Assembly: GCA_030539395.1 (NCBI GenBank)
Contig: JAUNSC010000004.1
Coordinates: 60,465-124,464, forward strand
DNA from: Eubacteriales bacterium
GTDB lineage: Bacteria > Bacillota > Clostridia > Lachnospirales > Lachnospiraceae
Direction of reading: 5' to 3'
DNA length: 64,000 nucleotides
Part shown: positions 25,706 through 33,907 of the stretch, piece by piece
How positions within the stretch are numbered: the first letter of the stretch is position 1
How the letters are laid out: the number at the start of each line of letters is the position of its first letter
Position numbers and translations under genes: made by a program
The notes under the pieces: generated by a model
The model's database searches: none
What the model was told of the DNA's origin: nothing
Seen by the model: only the letters and a program-made list of their open reading frames with translations

Positions 25706-26773
25706 ATGAAAAGAAGAAAGAGGCTGTTCTTTTTCCTTTTGGTTCTTTTATTTTCTCTTTCTTTTTCAGCTGTATGCAGTGCAGGCTGGAAAAATTCAAA
25801 GGGTAAATACAGGTATTATAATACAAAGACAAAGTCTTATGTAGTATCCACATGGAAGAAGATTGGTAAGAAATGGTATTACTTTGATGAGAAAGGTTAC
25901 CTGAAAACCGGAAGATTTAAAGTAAAAGACAAGTATTATTACTGCAAAAAATCAACGGGAAGAATCCAAAAGAAAAAAGTAGGGAAATATTACTACGGTT
26001 CCGATGGTGCAATGGTAAAGAACTGTTGGAAGAAATGTGGTAAATATTATTTCTATTTTGGAAGTAATGGGGTTGTAAAAACCGGAAGATTTAAAGTGAA
26101 TGGAAAGACCTATTATTGCAGCAGCAAAAAAGGACGGGTAGTAAAAAAACGTGTGGGAGATTACTATTATGGTTCCGGCGGCGTAATGGTCAAGAACAGG
26201 TGGGTTGGCAATTATTATTATGGAAGTAACGGGAAGGCGAAATACGGCAAGTTTACAGTAAATGGGAAGACCTACTATTGTACAAAGAAAAGCGGTAAGG
26301 TAAAAAATAAGTGGATAAACAAGAACTTCTATGACGAAAAAGGAGTTATGGCCACTAATAAATGGATAAATGGAACATATGTAAACGCAGAAGGAGAGAT
26401 CACAAAAGGAAATAAAAATCCAAAAGATCCGCCTTCTTCATCTGATATTCGTCTGTTGGCATGCCTTGTTTATTACGAAGCCGGAAATCAGCCGTATTTT
26501 GGTAAAGTTGCCGTGGCGAGCGTTGTGGTGAACAGGATGGACAGCTCCAGATTTCCTGATACGCTAAGAGGTGTTATTTTCCAAAGCGGACAATTTACAC
26601 CTGCCATGAACGGAATGGTGAATTATCTGTACAGCAGTAAAAACAAAATAGAGAGCGGCTGCCTTAAGGCGGCAAAGGAAGTATTGACAAAAGGTTCTCA
26701 ATTGAAAGGATATTACTATTTCAGCACAGGCGGACCGGGATATAAGATTGGCGACCATTATTTCAGGAAGTAA
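25706..26773 (+). CDS. secreted cell-wall-binding protein with C-terminal SleB-type cell-wall hydrolase domain
   Basis: The 355-residue product has a signal peptide (MKRRKR, a hydrophobic core, cleavage near VCSA). Next come about ten Tyr/Trp/Lys/Gly-rich repeats of the choline-binding type (KYYYCKKSTGR, KKVGKYYYGSDGAM, NRWVGNYYYGSNG), about residues 30-235, which normally anchor proteins to the wall. The C-terminal 120 residues (LLACLVYYEAGNQPYFGKVA, VVVNRM, GQFTPAMNG) match the SleB/CwlJ hydrolase-2 domain, with the catalytic-type Glu in YYEAG. An upstream in-frame ATG at 25679 is possible but neither start has a well-spaced ribosome-binding site; 25706 gives a normal signal peptide. The next gene has the same architecture. 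Confidence 0.85.
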   Translation: MKRRKRLFFFLLVLLFSLSFSAVCSAGWKNSKGKYRYYNTKTKSYVVSTWKKIGKKWYYFDEKGYLKTGRFKVKDKYYYCKKSTGRIQKKKVGKYYYGSDGAMVKNCWKKCGKYYFYFGSNGVVKTGRFKVNGKTYYCSSKKGRVVKKRVGDYYYGSGGVMVKNRWVGNYYYGSNGKAKYGKFTVNGKTYYCTKKSGKVKNKWINKNFYDEKGVMATNKWINGTYVNAEGEITKGNKNPKDPPSSSDIRLLACLVYYEAGNQPYFGKVAVASVVVNRMDSSRFPDTLRGVIFQSGQFTPAMNGMVNYLYSSKNKIESGCLKAAKEVLTKGSQLKGYYYFSTGGPGYKIGDHYFRK

Positions 26774-26794
26774 AATAAGAGGTGGGAGGATAAA

Positions 26795-28237
26795 ATGAAA
26801 AAGAGAGGAATTTCAGGTCTGTTTCTAATGCTTGTTTTCATGTTTGTGTTGAGTGTTCCGCTACAGGCAAGTGCAGCTACATACACATGGAAAACAACAA
26901 AAAACGGAAAACAATGTTATAAGGATGGAAAACTGGTAAAAAGCGCATGGGTAGGGGACAAGCATCTGAATGCATCCGGTTATATGGACATTGATAAATG
27001 GGTAACCAAAAAGGTAAATGGCGTTTATAAAAAGGTGTTTGTCAGACATGATGGTAAATATGTGCCGAATTTTAAAGGCGGCTGGCAGGTTATCGGAAAT
27101 AAGCGGTATTATTACAAAAAGGATGGTACCCTGTATAAGAAAAAACTTATTACTATTGTATCGGTTGGTGTCAAACGGAAATATTACATAAATAAAAATG
27201 GTTATTGTGCTACAGGCCTGACAAAATTAAGCGATGGATACCGTTATTTCGACAAGAGTACCGGTGAAATGAAAACCGGTTGGATAAAAATCAATGGCAA
27301 ATATTATTGCTTTAATAATAAGACGGGGATTGCTTATACTGGCGGAAAGAAGAAAATCTACAATGGTAAGACATATTACTTTTCCGCAAAAGGCGTGATG
27401 CAGACCGGTTGGAAGAAAGTAAGCGGAAAATATTACTACTTTAAAAATTACATGCGTAAGGGCTGGATTACAATAAATAATCAGAAATATTATCTGAATT
27501 CTTCTACAGGAGCAAGGGTCAGCGGTGTTTACGGCATTGGCGGAAAACTTTATTGCTTTTCCACGTCCGATGGGCACTTGATGAAAAATGTTACGGTTTC
27601 TTATAAAGGAAGAAAATATATTGTAAATTCTAACGGAGTATGCTCTTTAGTACCTTCTACAAGTGCACCATCACAGAAGATGTTGTTCTTCCTGCAGTTT
27701 GAATCAGGATCACAGGCATATAATCAGACAGGCGGTGACAACGGAAATGCATGCGGCGCATATCAGTTTGATAATAGATATTCACTGCTTCCGTTTGTAA
27801 AATATGCATATTCATCTAATGCGGCACTGTGTAAGGAATTTAAGAAATATGCAGCATATAAGGACGGCACAAAATTGAAGAGCAATAGAGCGTTCTACAC
27901 TGCATGGCATACGATTTATAAGAGAAATCCGCAGCTTTTTGCGGAACTTCAGGATAAATTTGCAAAAGCAAATTATTATGATCCGGTAGAACAGGCGCTT
28001 GCAAAAGCAGGAATTAATCTTGGAAAACGCTCAGATGTTGTGAAGGGTGCAGTTTACAGCTATTCTATCCAGCATGGTCAGACAACCGCTGTAAATGCTG
28101 TAAAGAGTCTTAAAATTAAAGAAAGCACAACAGATAAACAGTTCCTGACAAAACTTTATAATTACAGGATAAAGAAATTCCCTGCATATAAGACCAGATA
28201 TACTGCAGAATATGATCTGGCAGTCAGCAAACTTTAA
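26795..28237 (+). CDS. secreted cell-wall-binding repeat protein with C-terminal lysozyme-like domain
   Basis: The 480-residue product has a signal peptide ending in QASAA, then cell-wall-binding repeats up to about residue 285 (YCFNNKTGIAYTGG, KVSGKYYYF, GWITINNQKYYLN). The C-terminal 190 residues are a separate domain with MLFFLQFESGSQAYNQTGG and NACGAYQFDNRY; the Glu-Ser-Gly and GAYQF arrangement recalls lysozyme/transglycosylase folds, so a peptidoglycan-degrading role is inferred but not certain. It lies 21 bases after the SleB-type gene, shares its promoter, and ends in a strong terminator. The pair probably remodels the cell wall. Confidence 0.75.
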   Translation: MKKRGISGLFLMLVFMFVLSVPLQASAATYTWKTTKNGKQCYKDGKLVKSAWVGDKHLNASGYMDIDKWVTKKVNGVYKKVFVRHDGKYVPNFKGGWQVIGNKRYYYKKDGTLYKKKLITIVSVGVKRKYYINKNGYCATGLTKLSDGYRYFDKSTGEMKTGWIKINGKYYCFNNKTGIAYTGGKKKIYNGKTYYFSAKGVMQTGWKKVSGKYYYFKNYMRKGWITINNQKYYLNSSTGARVSGVYGIGGKLYCFSTSDGHLMKNVTVSYKGRKYIVNSNGVCSLVPSTSAPSQKMLFFLQFESGSQAYNQTGGDNGNACGAYQFDNRYSLLPFVKYAYSSNAALCKEFKKYAAYKDGTKLKSNRAFYTAWHTIYKRNPQLFAELQDKFAKANYYDPVEQALAKAGINLGKRSDVVKGAVYSYSIQHGQTTAVNAVKSLKIKESTTDKQFLTKLYNYRIKKFPAYKTRYTAEYDLAVSKL

Positions 28238-28243
28238 AAACGC

Positions 28244-28275
28244 AACGGCTTCGGTGAATACCGAAGCCGTTTTAA
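28244..28275 (+). terminator. terminator after the cell-wall-protein operon
   Basis: AACGGCTTCGGT (28244-28255), GAAT loop, ACCGAAGCCGTT (28260-28271), a perfect 12-bp stem followed by TT. A-rich on the left side, so it could act on both strands. Confidence 0.85.
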
Positions 28276-28307
28276 ATGAGAAACAGGCCGTTGAGGTGTT
28301 TAACAGG

Positions 28308-28336
28308 TTGACACTGGCTGGCTTGTTTTTTATAAT
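28308..28336 (+). promoter_or_regulatory. perfect-consensus sigma-A promoter for the cob operon
   Basis: TTGACA (28308-28313), 17-base spacer, TATAAT (28331-28336). The leader to cobT is about 25 bases, so a cobalamin riboswitch cannot lie downstream of it and none is seen upstream. Confidence 0.85.
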
Positions 28337-28368
28337 TAGAAAAGAAAATAATAAGGCAGGCAGTACAT

Positions 28369-29418
28369 ATGAATATTATGGAAATGAACAAAAAAATTGC
28401 CCCACTCAGTGAACAGGCAATGACAATGAGTCAAAAAAAATGGAACAGTATTGCAAAGCCATTGCATAGTCTGGGAAAAATGGAAGATCTTATTATCCAG
28501 ATTGCAGGAATTACCGGAAATCCTGATGTCAGGCTGGATAAAAAAGCACTTGTGATCATGTGCGCGGATAATGGAATTGTTGAAGAAGGAGTTACTCAGT
28601 CGGGACAGGATGTAACTGCACTGGTAACCAACAATTTTTTGACAGATCAGGCCACAGCTGCTGTATTATGCAAAAGAGCAGGAGCGGATATTAAGCCTGT
28701 AGATATTGGAGTTTCAACAGATACAAAGGTGACAAACCGGAAAATTGCATATGGGACAAAGAATTTTATGAAAGAGCCGGCTATGTCAAGAGCGGAAGCA
28801 GAAGAGGCTCTGGAAACCGGAATTCAGATCGTGGAAGAACTGGTAAAAAAAGATTATCGAATTATTGCCACAGGGGAGATGGGAATTGGAAATACAACCA
28901 CCAGCAGCGCTCTTGCCTGTGCTTTTTTGAACCGTTCAGCAGAGGAAATGACAGGACGGGGAGCCGGACTTACCAGTTCCGGACTTGAAAAAAAGATTCA
29001 GGTCATAAAATATGCCCTGGAAAAATACCTTCCCGACTGCAAAGATCCGATAGATGTACTGGCCTGTATGGGCGGACTTGACATTGCCGGACTTGCAGGA
29101 GTTTTTATAGGAGGGGCCATATATCATATTCCGATTGTTATAGATGGTTTTATTTCGTCTGTGGCTGCACTGACTGCTTTTAAGATTTGTCCGGGCTGCA
29201 GGAATTATATGGTAGCATCACATGTATCAAAAGAACCGGCTGCACAGATGGTGCTTGATGCACTTGGGCTTTCTGCAGTTCTTTACGGCGATATGTGTCT
29301 GGGAGAGGGGACCGGGGCTGTCACTTTGTTTCCGATACTTGACATGGCCTGCGAAGTTTATGAAAAGATGAGCACTTTCAATGATATAAATCTGGAAGCA
29401 TATCAGGAACTTGTCTGA
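28369..29418 (+). CDS. cobT: nicotinate-nucleotide--dimethylbenzimidazole phosphoribosyltransferase
   Basis: Activates the lower-ligand base of cobalamin as alpha-ribazole phosphate. At 349 residues it has family length. MCADNGIVEEGVTQSGQDVT, GEMGIGNTTTSSA and the C-terminal LGEGTGAV with the catalytic Glu are clear. AGGCAGG precedes the ATG. It begins an operon with cobU, cobS, a second CobU-like gene and cobC, which together do nucleotide-loop assembly. Corrin-ring genes are not in this window, so the cell either makes the ring from another locus or salvages cobinamide. Confidence 0.95.
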   Translation: MNIMEMNKKIAPLSEQAMTMSQKKWNSIAKPLHSLGKMEDLIIQIAGITGNPDVRLDKKALVIMCADNGIVEEGVTQSGQDVTALVTNNFLTDQATAAVLCKRAGADIKPVDIGVSTDTKVTNRKIAYGTKNFMKEPAMSRAEAEEALETGIQIVEELVKKDYRIIATGEMGIGNTTTSSALACAFLNRSAEEMTGRGAGLTSSGLEKKIQVIKYALEKYLPDCKDPIDVLACMGGLDIAGLAGVFIGGAIYHIPIVIDGFISSVAALTAFKICPGCRNYMVASHVSKEPAAQMVLDALGLSAVLYGDMCLGEGTGAVTLFPILDMACEVYEKMSTFNDINLEAYQELV

Positions 29419-29435
29419 GCATACAGGAGGAAAAA

Positions 29436-29975
29436 ATGTTTTGGGTAGTGACAGGCGGAAGCGGAAGCGGCAAATCAGCTTACGCAGAACAGAAAATAAT
29501 GGAACTTGGAAACAGAAAACGTTATTATGTGGCTACTATGGAGTGCATGGATGAAGAGAGTAAAAACAGGATCAAACGTCATCGGAATATGCGTGCGGGG
29601 AAACAATTTGAAACACTCGAGTGCCCAAGAAATCTGGATAAGGTCGTATTGAAAGAAAAAGAGAGTGCCGTCCTGTTAGAGTGCATGTCAAATCTGTGTG
29701 CAAATGAGTTCTTCGACGGGAAGGGCCATACTCCGGCAGAGACAGCCGACAAAATCCTGCATGGTCTGGAAAATATATTGGGACAATGCGGTCATCTGGT
29801 TGTGGTAACAAATGAGATTTTTTCGGATGCGGCAGACCTTGATGAATACTCCCTGAAATATCTGGAATGTCTGGGGATGATTAACAGCCGCATGGCAAAA
29901 TATGCCGATGGTTTTATTGAGGTGGTATATGGTATACCCATTGTTCATAAAAAGGAAAAGGAATGTATGCTATGA
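29436..29975 (+). CDS. cobU: CobU-type adenosylcobinamide kinase/guanylyltransferase with altered C-terminal motif
   Basis: A 179-residue P-loop protein. Walker A GGSGSGKS (residues 7-14) and the guanylylation-site histidine region RIKRHRNMR with H49 are intact, as is LLECMSNLCANEFF (family LVDCLT..). The next CobU hallmark, NEVGxGIVP, is not: the sequence reads N126-E-I-FSDAADL. The downstream helix (MINSRMAKYADGFIEVVYGIP) fits CobU again. It probably still binds nucleotide and cobinamide. A second, shorter CobU-like gene at 30762 has the missing motif. The start has AGGAGG upstream; cobS overlaps it by four bases. Confidence 0.82.
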   Translation: MFWVVTGGSGSGKSAYAEQKIMELGNRKRYYVATMECMDEESKNRIKRHRNMRAGKQFETLECPRNLDKVVLKEKESAVLLECMSNLCANEFFDGKGHTPAETADKILHGLENILGQCGHLVVVTNEIFSDAADLDEYSLKYLECLGMINSRMAKYADGFIEVVYGIPIVHKKEKECML

Positions 29976-30742
29976 ATATGCTATGTGGAATTGTAATTGC
30001 TTTTTCTATGTATTCCAGAATTCCAATGCCCAAAATAGAGTGGACAAAAGAGCGGATGAGGTACATGCTTTGCTTCTTTCCGCTCGTGGGAACAGTGATT
30101 GGGGCAATAATGCTGTTTTGGATGAAATTCGGGAAATACATTGCCGGAAACGGCAGCCTTTTTACAGCTATACTGATTCTGATACCGATCATTATTACGG
30201 GCGGAATACATATGGATGGATTTCTTGATACGTCAGATGCGTTAAGTTCCTACAAACCGACAGAGGAAAAGCTTGCCATATTGAAAGATTCTCATGCCGG
30301 CGCATTTGCTGTTCTTATGTGCGGATGCTATTTTGTGCTGGATTTTGGAACTTTCAGTGAGGTAGATATGCAGATGATGAAAGTTCTCGCAATCGGCTAT
30401 GTTTTGTCAAGAGCATTGAGCGGTTTTTCAATTGTAACCTTTAAAAAGGCCAAAAACACAGGCCTTGCTGCCGCTTTTTCGGATATGGCACAGCAGCGCA
30501 TCGTCGGAACTGTTATGATTGGTTACATCTTTATCTGTGCCGCCGCAATGCTTATTGCAGACGCAGCTATGGGAGCTGTCTGCCTGATTGCTGCAATTCT
30601 GGTGTTTTTGTTTTACCGGATGGTTTCGTATAAAAAATTTGGAGGGACGACAGGTGATCTTGCAGGATTTTTTTTGCAGATTTGTGAACTTTCCATGGCT
30701 GTTGTTCTGGTAATGGCACAGAATATTGCCAAAGTACTGTAA
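29972..30742 (+). CDS. cobS: adenosylcobinamide-GDP ribazoletransferase (cobalamin synthase)
   Basis: Integral membrane enzyme joining adenosylcobinamide-GDP with alpha-ribazole (phosphate), the final assembly step. The family signature GGIHMDGFLDTSDAL lies near residue 73; GGTTGDLAGF is near the C-terminus; about six hydrophobic segments are visible. The product is 256 residues. The ATG at 29972 overlaps the cobU TGA (ATGA) with AAGGA nine bases upstream; an in-frame ATG at 29963 is possible. Confidence 0.93.
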   Translation: MNMLCGIVIAFSMYSRIPMPKIEWTKERMRYMLCFFPLVGTVIGAIMLFWMKFGKYIAGNGSLFTAILILIPIIITGGIHMDGFLDTSDALSSYKPTEEKLAILKDSHAGAFAVLMCGCYFVLDFGTFSEVDMQMMKVLAIGYVLSRALSGFSIVTFKKAKNTGLAAAFSDMAQQRIVGTVMIGYIFICAAAMLIADAAMGAVCLIAAILVFLFYRMVSYKKFGGTTGDLAGFFLQICELSMAVVLVMAQNIAKVL

Positions 30743-30761
30743 TGGATATGGGAGATATATT

Positions 30762-31148
30762 ATGAATTTAGTGATTGGGGGCACGTGTCAAAATAAATGT
30801 CAGGTGGCATGTGAACTGTTTCATATTGAAAAGAAAGATATTGCAGATGGTGAAGTTTGCGAAATGGATGAGATTTTTTATTGTAAAGCGATAAATCATT
30901 TTCATTTATATATTCGCAGGCTCATCAGAGAAGGACAGGATACCGAAAAGCTTATCCAGAATATTCTGGCACAAAATCCGGATATCCTGCTCATATCTGA
31001 CGAAATTGGTTATGGAATCGTACCAATGGATGCCGGGCTGCGCAAGTGGAGAGAGTGTACAGGCAGAATTTGCTGTGAAGCTGCCGCTGCATCAGAAAAA
31101 GTGGTACGGGTTATTGCAGGACGGGCCCAGACTATAAAAGGGGAATAA
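30762..31148 (+). CDS. short CobU-like protein with degenerate P-loop and intact C-terminal CobU motif
   Basis: The 128-residue product aligns by eye with CobU but is missing about 50 residues from the middle. The Walker A is broken: GGTCQNKCQ at residues 6-14 in place of GGSRSGKS, with the Lys kept but Gly and Ser lost. The end is a good CobU match: ISDEIGYGIVP (78-88), then RKWRECTGRICCEAAAASEKVVRVIAG. This is the complement of the cobU gene at 29436. The two could form a mixed oligomer, or this one could have become a regulator. Start at ATG 30762 with GGGAGAT upstream; an in-frame ATG at 30726 overlaps cobS and is rejected. It is 19 bases after cobS and one base before cobC. Confidence 0.72.
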   Translation: MNLVIGGTCQNKCQVACELFHIEKKDIADGEVCEMDEIFYCKAINHFHLYIRRLIREGQDTEKLIQNILAQNPDILLISDEIGYGIVPMDAGLRKWRECTGRICCEAAAASEKVVRVIAGRAQTIKGE

Positions 31149-31149
31149 T

Positions 31150-31800
31150 ATGAAAGTTCTATTGCTCCGGCATGGAAAAACAGCCGGAAACATTGAAAAA
31201 CGGTATGTAGGTACAACAGACGAACTTTTAAGTGAAGAGGGAATTACGGATCTGGTATGCGCAGCGGAATATCAAAATGTGGAAGCTGTTTATGTCAGTC
31301 CAATGCTTCGGTGTGTTCAAACGGCAGATATTTTGTTTCCCGGCATGGAAAAAATAATTGTGGATGATTTCAGGGAATGTGATTTTGGTCTGTTTGAATA
31401 TAAAAACTATATGGAACTAAAGGATGATAGCCGTTATCAGAAATGGCTTGACAGTAATGGAATACTTCCTTTTCCTGAAGGTGAAAGCCGTGAAGAATTT
31501 CAGAAAAGGTGTGTCAGAGCGTTTGAAGGAGTCATTCAGGATGCGAAAAACAAAGGAGTTCATACTATTGCATGTGTGGTGCATGGAGGAACAATTATGA
31601 GTATATTAGATGTCTTTTCGGATGACGGTGGTTCTTACTATGATTTCCAGGTACAAAACGGTGATGGTTTTCTGGCAGAAATAACTTCTTTGAACACAAA
31701 ATTCGAACATATGATTGATTTTAAAATGTCAATATGTTATTCTATAAAACATGGAAATTATACGGCCTATAAAGAACAGCGGGAGAAATTTGACGGATGA
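31150..31800 (+). CDS. cobC: histidine phosphatase family protein, probable alpha-ribazole phosphatase
   Basis: Phosphoglycerate-mutase-like phosphatase. The catalytic RHGKTAGN near residue 7, a proton-donor-type Glu in FRECDFGLFE, and the second histidine in VVHGGTIMS are present. The 216-residue length suits CobC. It starts one base after the CobU-like gene, and a cob-operon location supports removal of the phosphate of alpha-ribazole 5'-phosphate (or of the finished cobalamin phosphate). Assignment by context; the fold itself is shared by many phosphatases. Its stop overlaps the ruvA start. Confidence 0.82.
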   Translation: MKVLLLRHGKTAGNIEKRYVGTTDELLSEEGITDLVCAAEYQNVEAVYVSPMLRCVQTADILFPGMEKIIVDDFRECDFGLFEYKNYMELKDDSRYQKWLDSNGILPFPEGESREEFQKRCVRAFEGVIQDAKNKGVHTIACVVHGGTIMSILDVFSDDGGSYYDFQVQNGDGFLAEITSLNTKFEHMIDFKMSICYSIKHGNYTAYKEQREKFDG

Positions 31801-32405
31801 TAGCATTTGTAAGGGGAAAACTTGTTGAAGTAAATGAATCAATGGCAGTCATTGACAATAACGGGATTGGGTTTGCAGTTTATGTTAATGGACGTGATGC
31901 GCAGAATCTTTCCGGTAAAAAGGATGAAGCGCTTTTGTATACTTATTTGAATGTAAGAGAAGATGCCATGCAGTTGTTTGGATTTCTTTCAAAGGATGAT
32001 CTGCAGATGTTCCGGCTCCTTTTAGGCGTAAATGGTGTCGGACCTAAAGCGGCACTTGGAATTCTCAGTGCACTTTCGGCAAATGATCTTCGGTTCGCGG
32101 TTCTTTCAGATGATATAAAGGCAATTTCAGCTGCTCCTGGCATTGGAAAAAAGACCGCCCAGAAAATGATACTGGAATTAAAAGACAAATTCAGTCTGGA
32201 GGATGCATTCGAGAAAAAATATGAGGAAAATGTATTGGCAGATACGAGCCGTCAGACTGACAATCAGGCGGAAGCTGTCCAGGCACTGGTCGCACTTGGA
32301 TATTCAGGAAGTGATGCACTCAAAGCGGTAAAAGCAGTATCTGATGCAGAAACTCTTAACACAGAAGATATCTTGAAAGCAGCGTTGAAAAATATGTCAT
32401 TTTAA
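31797..32405 (+). CDS. ruvA: Holliday junction branch-migration protein RuvA
   Basis: Tetrameric DNA-binding subunit of the RuvAB motor. N-terminal OB-fold (MIAFVRGKLVEV, GIGFAVYV), two helix-hairpin-helix motifs (LLGVNGVGPKAALGIL and APGIGKKTAQKMILELK), and a C-terminal RuvB-binding domain (AVQALVALGYS) in the standard order. The length of 202 residues is normal. Its ATG overlaps the cobC stop (ATGA), so it may be transcribed with the cob genes. ruvB follows after 18 bases. Confidence 0.96.
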   Translation: MIAFVRGKLVEVNESMAVIDNNGIGFAVYVNGRDAQNLSGKKDEALLYTYLNVREDAMQLFGFLSKDDLQMFRLLLGVNGVGPKAALGILSALSANDLRFAVLSDDIKAISAAPGIGKKTAQKMILELKDKFSLEDAFEKKYEENVLADTSRQTDNQAEAVQALVALGYSGSDALKAVKAVSDAETLNTEDILKAALKNMSF

Positions 32406-32423
32406 AAGGAATCGGGAAATACC

Positions 32424-33416
32424 ATGAACAAAAGGATTATACAGACAGAGGTGACGGAAGAAGACGTACGGATGGAACCCAGCCTTCGCCCTCAGACTCT
32501 GAGTCAATACATTGGTCAGGAAAAAATCAGGCAAAATTTGAAAATATATATAGAGGCCGCAAAGCAAAGAGGCGATTCTCTGGATCATGTGCTATTTTAT
32601 GGTCCGCCTGGTCTTGGAAAGACAACACTGGCAGGGATCATCGCCAATGAAATGGGTGTTAATATGAAAGTGACATCGGGACCTGCTATAGAAAAACCAG
32701 GTGAAATGGCGGCTATATTGAATAATCTGCAGGAAGGTGATGTACTGTTCGTAGATGAGATTCACAGGTTAAATCGGCAGGTTGAAGAGGTGCTTTATCC
32801 GGCCATGGAAGACTATGCCATAGATATTATGATCGGGAAAGGGGCTGCAGCCAGATCTATACGTCTGGAACTTCCCAGATTTACGCTTGTTGGAGCCACT
32901 ACAAGGGCAGGCCTGCTCACAGCGCCGCTGAGAGACCGTTTTGGTGTGATCCATCATCTGGAATTTTATACTGTAGAAGAGCTTTCTACCATCATTTGTC
33001 ATTCTGCAAAGGTGCTTGATGTGGAAATTGATAAAGATGGAGCTACAGAACTTGCAAGGCGTTCCAGAGGAACCCCCAGACTTGCTAACAGACTTTTAAA
33101 ACGTGTCAGAGATTTTGCACAGGTTAAATATGATGGGAAAATCACAAAAGAAATAGCTGTCTTTGCCCTTGATCTTCTGGAAGTAGACCGTTACGGACTG
33201 GATATGACAGACAGGAATCTGCTGTTTACATTGATTGATAAATTTTCCGGCGGTCCGGTAGGGCTTGATACCCTCGCTGCAACCATAGGGGAAGATGCAG
33301 GAACAATAGAGGATGTATACGAACCATATTTGCTGAAAAATGGTTTCCTGAACAGAACACCACGGGGCAGAGTTGCAACAGAAAAAGCATATCATCATCT
33401 GGGCTTGCAATTGTAA
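32424..33416 (+). CDS. ruvB: Holliday junction helicase motor RuvB
   Basis: AAA+ hexameric motor. Walker [12 protein letters not shown] near residue 61, Walker B VDEIHRL, sensor-1 VGATTRAG, arginine finger PLRDRFG, and a C-terminal winged helix ending RTPRGRVAT. The 330-residue length is typical. [11 protein letters not shown] at the N-terminus is the family opening. In an operon with ruvA; no ruvC is needed in Firmicutes, where RecU (present here at 59016) resolves junctions. Confidence 0.97.
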   Translation: MNKRIIQTEVTEEDVRMEPSLRPQTLSQYIGQEKIRQNLKIYIEAAKQRGDSLDHVLFYGPPGLGKTTLAGIIANEMGVNMKVTSGPAIEKPGEMAAILNNLQEGDVLFVDEIHRLNRQVEEVLYPAMEDYAIDIMIGKGAAARSIRLELPRFTLVGATTRAGLLTAPLRDRFGVIHHLEFYTVEELSTIICHSAKVLDVEIDKDGATELARRSRGTPRLANRLLKRVRDFAQVKYDGKITKEIAVFALDLLEVDRYGLDMTDRNLLFTLIDKFSGGPVGLDTLAATIGEDAGTIEDVYEPYLLKNGFLNRTPRGRVATEKAYHHLGLQL

Positions 33417-33483
33417 AGAAACTTATGTATACTGTTAAGAGACACTTGAAAAAGCCTGCAAAAGGTACTTAGGAGGAAAGTAT

Positions 33484-33810
33484 ATGTCAAAAAAGAATCA
33501 GACACAAGTCATGATAGGCGGAAAAATATTAGTTGTAGGCGGTTATGAAAGTGAAGAGTATATACAGAGAGTTTCATATTATCTTAACAGTAAGATCAGT
33601 GAAATCCAAAAAAGCGATGGATTTCGCAGACAGTCGGATGACAGAAAAAATATCATGATACAGTTAAATATAGCGGATGATTATTTTAAAGCCAAAAAAC
33701 AGGTCGAGATACTGGAAGACCATATAGCTGCAAGAGATAAGGAAATATTTGATCTGAAACATAATCTGATAGATATGCAGCGCAGACTGGATGATTTAAA
33801 GAAGAAATGA
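33484..33810 (+). CDS. zapA: cell division protein ZapA
   Basis: A 108-residue FtsZ-bundling protein. The N-terminal globular part (VMIGGKILVVGGYESEEYIQ) is followed by YYLNSKISEI and a C-terminal coiled coil from about residue 68 (KKQVEILEDHIAARDKEIFD) used for dimerisation. AGGAGG precedes the ATG. The gene lies before the U32 protease-like gene, an arrangement I recall from other clostridia. Confidence 0.88.
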   Translation: MSKKNQTQVMIGGKILVVGGYESEEYIQRVSYYLNSKISEIQKSDGFRRQSDDRKNIMIQLNIADDYFKAKKQVEILEDHIAARDKEIFDLKHNLIDMQRRLDDLKKK

Positions 33811-33816
33811 AATAAG

Positions 33817-33892
33817 TGGGCTGTCTGGAATTCTCATTGAGAAGGATGGACGGCCCATTACTGAATAAAAAAGGAATTCTGCAGCAGAATTC
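33817..33892 (+). other. two hairpins in the zapA-U32 spacer
   Basis: TGGGCTGTC (33817-33825) pairs with GACGGCCCA (33849-33857), one G-T pair. Then GAATTCT (33874-33880) pairs with AGAATTC (33886-33892) around GCAGC, ending seven bases before the GGAGG of the U32 gene. Neither has a T-run suitable for clear termination; the second may affect ribosome access. Confidence 0.4.
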
Positions 33893-33907
33893 TTTCCCGG
33901 AGGAATT

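Noticed and set aside
25706-28237. Repeats in the two wall-binding genes as a CRISPR or mobile repeat array
   Set aside because: They are degenerate protein-coding repeats in frame, without regular spacers.
28238-28368. Cobalamin riboswitch ahead of cobT
   Set aside because: Only a terminator and a consensus promoter fit in this gap, and no B12-box-like sequence was seen.
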